Part shown: in pieces, positions 33,520 through 43,717 of the stretch
How the letters are laid out: every line of letters begins with the position of its first letter
Position numbering within the stretch: the stretch's first letter is position 1
Assembly (NCBI GenBank): GCA_022575985.1
Contig: JAKSXM010000007.1
Coordinates: 38,876,501-38,940,500, forward strand
DNA: 64,000 nucleotides
DNA from: Anagrus nilaparvatae
Taxonomy: Eukaryota > Arthropoda > Insecta > Hymenoptera > Mymaridae
Reading direction: 5' to 3'
Translations under genes and position numbers: made by a program
The notes under the pieces: generated by a model
What the model was told of the DNA's origin: nothing
Database searches by the model: none
Seen by the model: only the letters and a program-made list of their open reading frames with translations

Positions 33520-34560
33520 ATTATTATCAAAATCATTTGTTGCGGTTGCCCGATACATTGTATTCAAATCAATGTAACTTTTTAGCCATTGAGATTGTCT
33601 GAATCTCAATACTCTGTGTATTTTTTGAAGCTGTAAAGCATATTTTATTGCCTGTTTGAAATTCCTATAATGCAAAACGTAATATGGGTTTTGTCTTCAA
33701 GGGTTGTCAGTAATTTTGGGTACTTGGAATTTGGAGGGGTTTCCCGAATGGGTAGAAATGGCAAATCATTATAAAAATTATGTTTTTCTTGAGGAACTTT
33801 AAAATCTGCTTCGATAAAATACCCGTAGGGTGAATCATCGGGTACCTCGAGGATATTTATGGATTCTGGAGGTACCCAACTGAATTCTAAGTACCCTAAT
33901 GGCTCCGTCATACATTCGCCATATAAATTATTTACATCGCAATAAAAAAGGTAAGTCTCCGGTTTCATTGGGTCAAATTCTGACCCACCCCATGTATCTG
34001 TTATTCGACTCGGCGTACCTTTTTGAACAACGAATTAACCCACCACTAATGCATTTTAAAATAAAATTACCAGTTCGATATCCGTCAGCAATTGTAAATT
34101 TACGTTCGTAAAATGAAGCATAGCGTCGAAAGAAAATGAAGGTAATGTAATCTAGTGGCGTGGGTCCAATCCGTGTGAATGACTTCTCTCTCTCTCTCTC
34201 CCTAAAAGATTCAAAAATATTCGATAAAAGCAAAACACCTGTCATTAAATACAGGTCGGAATATTTACCAACATTTCGACATTTAAAAAAGTCAAACGTG
34301 CTTATTGCCCTATTATAATCATCATCTGAAATATCGCTCCCGGATAACGTGTTATGAAAAAATTCCTTTGGAGGGAGTCTCGGTTCGTTTAAAGCTCCCA
34401 AACCATCCACGAAATCGTATGGGAACGCTGATTTTTGGGTTAGCATATTAAATTCATCGTCTTTAGGGAAATATTTTCTTTGAATACAAATCTTCTACAC
34501 TCTTCCAATTCAAGATTTTTTTCTCAGCTTCTTTCAAAGACCCCATCAGCGCCCTCTCTC
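33520..34560 (-). pseudogene. Protein-primed DNA polymerase B fragment
   Basis: On the minus strand, 34446-33973 has FPYDFVDGLGALNEPRLPPK, then SDISDDDYNRAISTF and LYLMTGVLLLSNIFESF. It then has SKRYAESNNRYMG, which corresponds to the exonuclease-to-palm linker of type B polymerases. A one-base shift near 33985 leads to 33968-33645, with the palm motif A region LFYCDVNNLYGECMTEPLGY. Another short overlap gives KIHRVLRFRQSQWLKSYIDL and NDFDNNLFKLLNN (33675-33520, motif B region). Motif C and the C-terminal half are absent, and the N-terminus is lost near 34560 at a CT/CA-rich microsatellite. Such polymerases replicate Polintons and related virus-like elements from a terminal protein. At least two frame changes make this copy inactive. 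Confidence 0.8.
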
Positions 34561-35103
34561 TCACACACTTTTGAAAATGCACAAAATTAAATATATTGAC
34601 AAAAAAAAAACACTTTCGCTAAAGACTCGAGACACAACTAAACATAAATTACATCCTGTTGCTTATTCTTTCCACATTTCAAAATTAAAAAAAATATAAG
34701 CTCACCCAATCAACACAATGTAGGACCTGACTTAACAAATAAATTACTCATCTGAGCTTCCATAATCTCATCCCCCTGTCTTTACACACACCCTATTTGC
34801 AACATACATTATCTAATTATTCAAGCTTTAATACACAAACACCTTGTGTACAACTGCGTATGCAACGCTGTCATTTAACCTACTATGTCTCAAGGACCTT
34901 AACGCACACACTATTTGGGCCATGTCTTATCTCATTAATCACGCATCAACGCACAACACTCTCGTATAACTAAAGAACCCCTAATTATTTCCGCTTCAGT
35001 GCACAACACCCTAAACGCAATTGCAAGGCCACCCCCGCGCATGATCAAATCTTCTATCTCTCTCTTTTCGCGCATGCGGGGTGACTGAACCAGTACATTC
35101 ACC
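34561..35103. other. Non-coding sequence, possible element end
   Basis: Less AT-rich than the rest, without a continuous frame. CGCGCATGCGGGGTG near 35069-35083 and the CGCGCATGCG near 25256-25266 share a core, which might be remnants of the ends of the virus-like element. This is weak. Confidence 0.25.
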
Positions 35104-35490
35104 CTACTGGCGTGGTGTATAAATTTGACTGCTCTCAGTGTCCAGATACTTACGTTGGTGAAACCAAGAGAGAAGTGGACATAAGAATGGTTAAACAAAA
35201 AGCACCCAAAGATGCAATTATAAAAAAAGATGAAAGATCACAAAGACGCGTTGTCGTTAAAAAATTACCAAGTTATATTGATAACAATGATGACCAAGAA
35301 AAAAAAAAGCACTAGTGATGAGAATTTTGTGTTAACACATTTTAAAAAGACCAGACATTTCCTGGCCTAAGTTTAGAATTCTTGATCATGAGTCAAATTA
35401 CCAAAAGAGGAACACTAGTGAAGTTTTATACATCAACAATTATAAGAACACCATAAATGAGCAAGGGAACTCTGAAAAATTGTTTAAACC
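35104..35490 (+). pseudogene. Penelope-like element, GIY-YIG endonuclease relic
   Basis: The frame begins GVVYKFDCSQCPDTYVGETK, with the VYK..C..C...YVGET.R....R arrangement of the Penelope-type GIY-YIG endonuclease. After a Lys/Asp-rich break come ISWPKFRILDHESNYQKRNT and SEVLYINNYKNTINEQ, matching the usual C-terminal ..ILH.E..Y.KR...E...I... ending. The domain nicks DNA for target-primed insertion. Stops and shifts near 35312 and 35350 make it non-functional. The reverse transcriptase part is absent here. Confidence 0.7.
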
Positions 35491-36097
35491 ATAACTGTCT
35501 AACATCTATACTATGTCTAACATCTACACATATATGTTTTCTATCATATTTTTAAATTGTCAGCTGACTTTTAGACAACAACAACAGCTCAAAAAGAAAT
35601 CATATTAATATATATTAAGATTAATAAACTTTTGTTGTTTTTCATTTGTAAATCAGTTAATATTTTTGTTTATAAAAATAGACGATTCCCTGAAATTTTG
35701 AAGGGTGCTATGCTGATTTAAAGTTTTTGGTCAATTTTCTCTCCTCAGCCACCATTTTTGAATGTCCCGTAAAAAAGCTCTAAAAAACGTTAAAAAAAGA
35801 AAAAAAAGTAGGTTTTCGATGTAAAATTTGATGAAAAATTCGAATTTTCAGTCAGATTTTTCTTACTGTATGTCAATTCGCGGGAAAATTCAAATTTGTG
35901 TTAAACTTTAAGTGAAAATAACTCAAAAGTTTCCCAATAAATAAAAAATTTTTTTCTTAAAATTTTCAATAATTGCATATATTTTCCTGAAAAAAATTTC
36001 CCAAGAGTAATTTTTGTTTTAAGCAAGTAATATCGATTTTCGTTTTTTTTAATTTTGACTTGTTACTTATTTTGCTGATTTCAGTCAAATCACGTGA
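35491..36097. other. Non-coding sequence, no gene seen
   Basis: AT-rich. CTCCTCAGCCACC near 35740 recurs as TTCCTCAGCCACCC near 61896 in similar surroundings, suggesting a shared repeat family. Confidence 0.4.
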
Positions 36098-37655
36098 CCA
36101 AATGAAAATCTGACCAAAAATTTGAATTCTGCGAATATTTTAAAAAGGTATAGTAATTTTGGTATCCTTTGAATGATACATCTCAATTTTACAATTTAAT
36201 TAAAATAGTTTATTAAAATATAGAAAAAAATGAAAATTTATAAAATAGGATTTTTTTGATTTTTTTACATTTTTAGCCTAAAAATCATGTAAAATCTAAA
36301 AATAAAAATACTTCTTTTGTAAAAACAAAAGTTATGTCTATTATTAAATAAAATCAAATTTTTTTTAAGTTTAGATTTTATTTTCTATCAAATTGTCTAT
36401 AAATAGTTACAATTGTACCCAAAAATCAATAAAATACTATATTATGAATTTTCATTTTTTCTACACTCCCAGACCAAAAGAATTTTTTCTTACCAAAAAA
36501 AGAATTTTGGAGCTATTTCGATCGTTTAAAACGAATTTTTTACATAAAAAATTCGTTTGAAAAAATATTGCTCAGAAAAAGAATTTTTTAACGATATAAT
36601 TCTTTTTAAGTAAATTTCTAACCAAAAATATTCTTACTAAATTTGGTTATATATAATAACTAATTTTGCTTATTTTAATATTATTTAATTAAATAATTTT
36701 TATTTTAGATAAATAAATTTTATTACCAACAAAATATACATTTATTATAATGTAAAACAATAATTCAAATGATTATGTCAAATTATTTTAAATAATTTTA
36801 TTAAGTTCTTTATTGAAACTCAATAAAGTTCAAAAATGAAAATTAAGATTCAATTTAAATATGCAGCAAATGTAAATTTACGAACTAATTTTTTTTAACA
36901 AATTAAGTAAACATTTATTGCGAGCACTTGGGGCTTTTTTCTTAAATATGCAATGCAGCATAAAATCGTAAAAATCTTGTAATTCTGAGGGTGTCACTTC
37001 TAGCATGATAACAAAAAATTTTAACTAAAATTTCCACGTTTTTTAGAAAACTAGTGCCATTATTCTGTTTTCTGCTCGCAAGTAAAATTGGCCTTTCTTT
37101 TCTTCATTGCTTACTGCAAAAATTATTACTGGTCTTGTTTTTAATTTTTCATTCGAATGTAAAACTTAATACAATTATTTCAAATAATTTGACATTTTTT
37201 TTTAATTTAAGGTATTAAAATAATCATTTGAGTTATTGTTTTACGTTATAATAAATGTATATTTTGTTGGTAATAAAATTTATTTATCTAAAATAAAAAT
37301 TATTTAATTAAATAATATTAAAATAAGCAAAATTAGTTATTATATATAACCAAATTTAGTAAGAATATTTTTGGTTAGAAATTTACTTAAAAAGAATTAT
37401 ATCGTTAAAAAATTCTTTTTCTGAGCAATATTTTTTCAAACGAATTTTTTATGTAAAAAATTCGTTTTAAACGATCGAAATAGCTCCAAAATTCTTTTTT
37501 GGTTAAGAAAAAATTCTTTTGGTCTGGGAGTGTATATTTTAAGAAACCATTTTAATTAAATTGTAAAATTGAGATGTATCAATCAAAAGATACCAAAATT
37601 ACTATACCTTTGTAAAATTTCCCGCAGAATTAAAATTTTTCATCAGATTTTCATT
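36098..37655. repeat. Outer palindrome around a nested MITE
   Basis: AAAAAGGTATAGTAATTTTG, then TGAATGATACATCTCAATTT and TACAATTTAATTAAAATAGT (36140-36212), are mirrored at 37546-37612. The next inner sequences do not pair because a separate inverted-repeat element (36474-37532) occupies the loop. It is probably an older foldback in which the younger element landed. Confidence 0.65.
36474..37532. mobile_element. Non-autonomous Tc1/mariner-like palindrome with TA duplication
   Basis: CACTCCCAGACCAAAAGAAT at 36474 and its complement ending at 37532 are near-perfect terminal inverted repeats. TA lies on both sides (36472-36473, 37533-37534). The arms extend about 350-390 bp through ATTTCGATCGTTTAAAACGA and TTGGTTATATATAATAAC. 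There is no transposase in the central 300 bp. The TA target and CACTCCC end suggest a Tc1/mariner derivative. Confidence 0.8.
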
Positions 37656-37657
37656 TT

Positions 37658-37958
37658 TTTTTTTTTTGTCAAAGGAATCTTGTGACTTTAAGGCCCGCAA
37701 ATTTCCATGACCGCCCAGTTGCAGAAAGTGTACAACTGGGAGACCACATGCGAACGCAGTCGCCGGCTACGCCCTAGATTCTTACTGGATAAACACACTA
37801 TAAACCCCACTGCACTTGTTTGCCCCAAACCGGAACTCCCTTTTTAGGTATAATTTCAGTTTGGGACGCGCAGCCTAGGCAACTGGCCGCTGCCTTCCCC
37901 CAGCCTAGTGACAGGAGAGCTATCTACGATAGAAAGCCCTCCTCCTTTTGAGAAGATG
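37658..37958 (-). mobile_element. 3' end of an R1-like non-LTR retrotransposon
   Basis: On the minus strand the segment starts in the last codons of ORF2 (KRRRAF-like reading of AAAAGGAGGAGGGCTTTC, compare EKKEEGFL at 24500). It runs through AGGCAGCGGCCAGTTGCC and GGGCGTAGCCGGCGAC, then GCGGGCCTTAAAGTCACAAG, and ends in an A tail (the T run at 37658-37670 on the + strand). It is the same family as 19345-19525 and 23440-24705. It abuts the Helentron helicase region. Confidence 0.7.
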
Positions 37959-37964
37959 AACTTT

Positions 37965-39668
37965 TAAATGCTGATGATAAACAAATTGATCATTCTCATG
38001 ACGAGCTAGACCCATACGCTGTGGTGATGAATGATCCTAATTCACACATTAATTTCGATATACAAAATTTGCGTTCTCTTAGAGCCATTTTCAAGTGCCG
38101 AGAAAATCGCTTGCCAAATGATGAATACTATGATTTAATGAGAAAGGAAATTGCAAGGCAAAAGATTTGTGCATGCACATTATCTATAATTTACAATCTG
38201 GAACTCCTACTCCATTACAAATTTTCCTTGCGGGTCCAGCTGGCTGTGGTAAAACATTTGTTCTGAGATTAATGATGGAAGTCTACAATCGATTTTCCTA
38301 TACCGATGGTATCTGTAATGATTTTCTTCCCACTTCATCTATTGGAAAAGCAGCTGTATCTTTAGGCAGCACTACTATATGTAATGCATTAGCTATACAT
38401 ATTTCATCAAGGGATCTTTTTAAGGGGGAAAAGCTATGTATAGCTACTTCTCTAATGCTACTTCTATTTATGTATATAGAACTCTTTTCCAGAACGTTAA
38501 AGTATTAATCGTTGATAAAGTTAGTATGATTCGTGCCGAAATTTTAGTCATGATTGACAAGCGTTTGAAATAGATAACTAATACGCAAAGCTTTCTTTTT
38601 GGTGGTATTGATGTTATATTCTGTAGTGACTTAAGACAATTACCAGCAGTAAAACAAACTCCAATTTATCAACAGCAAAAGGATACAATGGCAGGACGAC
38701 AGTTGTGGAGAGGGGTCAAATATTACGAGCTCACAGAAGTTATGAGACAAGAAAATCTTGAATTTTCAACGTTGCTTACCAAGCTAGGTGATGGGGAAGT
38801 TTTATCACCGTGAGAGTTAGGTTTTCTAGAATCACGATTTGTTACTGTAGAGCAAGCAGATTCACTTTTTTCTAATGTACTTAGATTATTCAGAGAAAAT
38901 AATATAGTTACTGCATACAATAACAAACTTGCTAATCGAGCACAAGATTGCACAAATTCGATTTTTGAAGATACGCTTATTGGTTGCACGCATCTTGAAC
39001 AGGAAACAGCATCTAGACAAAAATTACATAAGCTAAAAGTTACTGAGACCGGCTTTACCTTATCATCTCTCCTTAGTTCTTGGTCACCCTTACATCGTTA
39101 CAACCAACATTGATGTGTCCGATCGATTAGCTAATGGGACTGTTGGCATTTTACGTTATATTGAAATCGGCGCTACTGGTACAGCACTGAGACTTCGGTT
39201 ACAGTTTCCAAATAATGTTGGTACTAAGATTCGAAATAAGTTCATGCAGCGTAATCCGGATCATGCAAACGATAGAGATGCCACTCCTACCATACGTAGA
39301 AATGCTACTATACAATTAAGTCGAAATAAAACTATTCTCGCTAAAAGAATTTCTATTAGAACCAGCTAGTAGCTGACTGTGCATAAATCACAGGGAGTTT
39401 TATAGGATAAAATTGTATATTTTTACAATAAAATACACGAATTAGAATTAGTTTACGTAGCTTTATCTAGAGTTACATCTGAGCAAGGTCTACTTATAGT
39501 CAGTGAAAATAAAAACCCAAAAATAATGTATCATGGAAGGACAATTACCAAAATTTCTGTTACTGATGAATACGAAAGGCTACAGGGAAATCGTTTAGAA
39601 ATACATCAGTCAATCTTTTGCTCTAATATTCAACTTGCTACTTTATCAATTTTATCTTTTAATATTTA
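37965..39668 (+). pseudogene. Helentron/Helitron Pif1-like helicase, degraded
   Basis: After a partly readable N-terminal part (LDPYAVVMNDPNSHINFDIQ) the helicase core begins at about 38180 with QSGTPTPLQIFLAGPAGCGK (Walker A) and SSIGKAAVSLGSTTICNAL. A shift near 38500 leads to VLIVDKVSMIRAEI (Walker B, with D-K in place of D-E), FCSDLRQLPAVK, GRQLWRGVKYYELTEVMRQE and NNIVTAYNNKLAN. Later segments are LANGTVGILRYIEIG (39127 onward), LTVHKSQGVL (39375-39404) and ELVYVALSRVTSEQGL (39442-39489). These are Pif1 motifs in order. The Rep nuclease half is missing on the 5' side. Multiple stops (about 38571, 38812, 39110, 39370, 39404) disable it. Confidence 0.85.
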
Positions 39669-40039
39669 GAGTTTAAACTGCCTGCAATCGATTTAAATGA
39701 TGATATTGCGAAAAATTGTATTATTTTTAACCTTTCCGAGACTAGACTTCAAAATGACATTAAGATTGATATCCAAAATTTTACTTGTATCGTATAATAT
39801 CAAAGAACTTCTAAAACATCAGGAGGAGTTGCAATTTATCAAAATAATAAGTATAGGAATTTAATTATTACTCCGCACATTCAAATTGCAGCTACTAATA
39901 TGCAATACTATAATGCAAGCCAAGGTGCTGTAGGTGATTTGTGTGCTGCTGAATGTCCCAAATGGTAAAAAAATTTTGCTTATCTCCCTCTACATTTCCT
40001 CGAATCAAGCAATTAAAGAAATCATAAAGTTCATTCATA
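39640..40039 (+). pseudogene. Helentron-type endonuclease domain, N-terminal part
   Basis: Directly after the helicase the frame reads LATLSILSFNI (the first strand of an exonuclease-endonuclease-phosphatase fold). It continues with IIFNLSETRLQND (ET with the catalytic Glu), KTSGGVAIYQNN and then SSNQAIKEIIKFIH. The reading frame stops exactly at the CATA where an LTR retrotransposon was inserted. The rest of the domain resumes at 54429. The fusion of a Pif1 helicase to this endonuclease is the mark of Helentrons (Helitron2 group). In-frame stops near 39668, 39797 and 39966 predate or follow the insertion. Confidence 0.75.
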
Positions 40040-40691
40040 TGTTACGTCTAAGGTTGGTTTTTACTTTATTAAATGAGTTTACTACTGACTTACTGAATTA
40101 ACTTGCATACAAGTGGACGCAACCAAATATGTGAAATGGAATGACCTTTTAGCCTTGCGTCTTGTGCAGACACTAACGGCGGGAAAAGGACTTGGTTCAG
40201 ATAAAATTACACAATTTTATAATATAACTTATTTATTAAAAGTAAAATAGTTGTTAGTTGGATATAATAATGCTTACAATACTTAATTGAATAGTCCTAG
40301 AGGAGATCTAACACTGCCAAAGTCCAATTTGGAGGAATGTTTCACGTCTTTTCCTAAACCACTGGTAAACGTAAACTAGCCGCGAATTGCTAACTGATTA
40401 AAAGAGCCGAACCTTCGGATTGTACCCCTATATATAGTGATAAGCGCTTTTTGCCTAGTCACCAAATCTATTAGTAATCTTAATTATGGGGGAAGTTCTA
40501 CGTCAAGGTCTCACGTACATGGGCCAACGCTCGATGAGCTGATAAGCTAGCAAATATAATAATATATTTGCTCAGGTATCAATTTAATTATGCTTGGTAT
40601 ATTTTTACCAAGTCATGCTTGATATTAAGCAACTATTGACTTTTATTATTACTCATCATAACCCTTTGGTTTAGGGTCATTTTGACCTGAC
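40040..40691 (-). repeat. 3' LTR of the LTR retrotransposon, main part
   Basis: It starts on the + strand with TGTTACGTCTAAGG and runs to TTTAGGGTCATTTTGACC followed by TGAC at 40688-40691, where the DNA transposon was inserted. Its last few bases (GTTACA) are at 48505-48510. A possible TATA box on the minus strand lies in CACTATATATAGGGG (about 40427-40441). Total LTR length without the insertion is about 658 bp. Confidence 0.75.
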
Positions 40692-41110
40692 CACGGTGGG
40701 CATGAACCAACTTTAATTGAAAGTGCGAGTTACCCAAAATGTTAAAAATGGGTTCAATTTGAAATATTTTTTTAAGTTAAATGCCGTAAAAACGAAAATA
40801 ATCCCCTTAGCCGTTTTTTTTTCAGGTAAAAAACCGTATTTTTTGGGCTTTTTTCAATTCAATTTTGAAAAAAAATTTTTTTTTATAATCGTAACAAATA
40901 AACTGTTAACTATTCTTTCTCTTGTAAAACTTATCTCTAAGGATACATTTTTCATTTTGGGATACTAAAATGCACGTCTGCATGGATGATTTGACGATGA
41001 TAAGCTGTGGGTGCCTAACGAAGTAGCGAAAAAGACAATTTTTTATTTTTCTAATTTACAACGATTATCTGTATTATTTACATCTTAAAGACTTTATTTA
41101 TTCGAATATT

Positions 41111-42530
41111 TATTAAAATTTTTATTTAATTAAAAGCAATTATAAAAAAAACTACGTAAATTAAAGCGGGAAAATTTTAGTTAAGCATGAGACTAAAAGG
41201 AATTTTGGATAGTAAGTAAATAACTTTTTTTGTTACTTATATTAAAGGAAATATTTACTTTATTACTTTTACATATACTTATATATATATATATATATAG
41301 GTATAACCCAGGCGTTCAATTTTTACCCTCCAAATTTTTTATAAGTTGACCAAATTTGGTACATCGGGGTATTTTTATGTGCAGAATTCAAAAAAAAAGA
41401 AATTCCTGTTAATTGGGACCTAGAAAATTCGGGAAAATTTGACCCAACCATGTCCTTGGAAGGAAAAGCAGGAAAAGCGCGAAAAGTAATGGAAATTTGA
41501 AAATTCTGTATGCACCATCTGAAAGAGCAGGAAATTTTACTTAGGATACATGCTTCAAATAAATAAACGTAACATTTTAAAATTATTTTTACAATAATTT
41601 TAAAATGTGTAAAATCTGCGCGGGAAATTCAAATCACAAATTTTGCGTAAAATTATTTTTATAAAATAACTTTTATAAATAATTATAGATTTAAAAATTT
41701 TTGCATCCACATTAAAAATAAAAGTATTATCACGATTATTAATGCTAAAAAACTCATTTTTACAATTAATAAATATCCTTAAATAATAAATAAAAAAAAA
41801 AATAAACTTGATTTTTTAGTGTAATATTGTTTTTATGATTTAAAAAAAAGTAATAGATAAATCTTTACCATTTTTTGTGAGTAGCTTTTAATAGTACTAT
41901 ATTTTAATTTTTTATCATGCCAAACACTCTAATTTTCCTACATTTCCCAAAAATGACTCGAAAATAGGTACTATTTTCAGGAAAAAAATGAATTCGACTT
42001 TGTTAGTCTTTAAATGGGCAAATTAGTTGTGACAATGAATTTTTTTATTTTGTATTTTAAAGAAATAAGGTTCTAAATTAATAAAAAAAAAAAAAATTTT
42101 ATTTTTAAAAAACTGATTTCCGTAAAAAAATTTTGAAAATTTGCAGTAAAAAATAAAACTTTTTTTTTAAAATTATTATTATTTCTTTTATACTTAATAT
42201 TTTTTTCTAAACTAAACTTATAAATGAAAAAAAGTACTTCTTTTATACTTTGCGTTTGGTTTGTATTGTGTAAGACCCTTCTGACAGGTATAAATCATTG
42301 TTCGAAAAGGGGAAAAAAACAGGTAAAAATGAACGGCGCATTCAACAAACGACCGTTCAAAAAAATATATACGCACTTTCCTCCTGCTTGGTTGTTCTGA
42401 GACGTGTCTCATGCACTGTATACTATAGCGCAGTACATTAAAAAGTACATTACGCGGCATATGTTAATATGTTAACCCAGCGGGTTTGGTTAGTTTGCCG
42501 TTGATGATTGCAGCTTGGAATCGTGTAAGT
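41111..42530. other. Non-coding part of the CMC-like transposon
   Basis: A/T-rich with a (TA)n run near 41280-41300. No coding frame belonging to the element. Short frames at 42218-42460 on the minus strand lack any family features. Confidence 0.45.
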
Positions 42531-42544
42531 GCATAAACAACAAA

Positions 42545-42885
42545 CTCCGAAATATTTGTTTTCTGTGTTTTTTATAGAATAATAAATAATATAATTTCGC
42601 AAAAATAAATATTTATTTAAATGTGTTGTGTAATGAATATTTGTATAATTCATACAATAAATATACATATATATTTATATCAGTTTTATTGAATTGTGTA
42701 CACAAGCTCCAAAATATTTGTTTTATGTGTTTTTATTATATTTTTTATATAATAATAAATAATATATTTTAGCAACAATCAATTTTTATTTAAAAAGTGT
42801 TGTATTATGAACATTTGTATAATTGATACAATAAATATACATATATATTTATATCAGTTTTATTGAATTCTGTATACATAAAGAG
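42545..42885. repeat. Tandem duplication, period about 162 bp
   Basis: CTCCGAAATATTTGTTTTCT at 42545 returns as CTCCAAAATATTTGTTTTAT at 42707. The phrases TAATGAATATTTGTATAATT and ATATCAGTTTTATTGAATT are shared in order. Two copies. Confidence 0.75.
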
Positions 42886-43717
42886 CAAAAAGTGAGTATA
42901 AATGGAATTTTTTGATAAACGTCAGATTTAGAAAAATTTTCAGGAAATGAATTTAATATAGATGGTGATGAATTAATGCAAGAAAATTAAAAATTCGTTT
43001 GTAATAAATTGTACTATTACTTTAAATAAAATTTAAAGAAAAAAAATATTTTTTTAATTTATTTAACCAGCATTTATACTATATATTTTAAAACAACCCC
43101 TAAATTATTTTATGATGGTTAAATTAGGATAAAAATTTTTAAATACTTGACTCCACAAAAAAGTCAAAAAAATAAAATTTTATGTATTTATAAATTTAGG
43201 GGTTGTATAAGCCCCTACCCCTCTTGGGGGGGGGGGCGAATACATTTTACGATGGTTAAAATAGCATAAATTATTTTCAAATATTTGACTCTACAAAAAA
43301 AAATTAAAACAATAAACTTTTAACATCTTTCTTCTATTTTTTAAATTTTGGGGTTACTTTTCGCCCTCTATAATTACTCCATATATCCTAATTTTGGCTA
43401 ATTATAAAAAAATCGCAATATCTTCTTATTTAATCAGCAAAAAATAAAATATATTTGACCATAATAGCTTTGCTTTCGAAATTTTTGAAAAAATCCCTTA
43501 AATTTTAATAACACATAAATTAGGATTTGATTGATTAAAAATAGGATATGCAGAATTTTATAAATCTGCATAAATTTAATAAGAAAAAGATACATCAGGT
43601 ACTTTTTATTGTATTTTGTTAATGAAATTTAATAAACTTAATTGTTTCTAATAAAAATTAATCAATTATTTAAAAAAATAAAATAAATCATCTTTTATAT
43701 TTGATAAAAAAATATTA
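42886..43717. other. Non-coding, with a second short duplication
   Basis: TTTTATGATGGTTAAATTAG near 43110 and TTTTACGATGGTTAAAATAG near 43246, each followed by a TTTGACT or CTTGACT(C)CACAAAA segment, mark two diverged copies about 137 bp apart, with a C/G-rich tract between. The 3' end of the transposase transcript probably lies here (AATAAA-rich on the minus strand). Confidence 0.5.

Noticed and set aside
34935..35198. Minus-strand frame over the Penelope endonuclease relic
   Set aside because: The plus strand carries the recognisable endonuclease motif in the same bases, and the minus frame has no features.
42218..42668. Two minus-strand frames of 72 to 80 codons in the DNA transposon
   Set aside because: They overlap a tandem duplication and simple AT sequence. 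There is no motif and no relation to the transposase frame.
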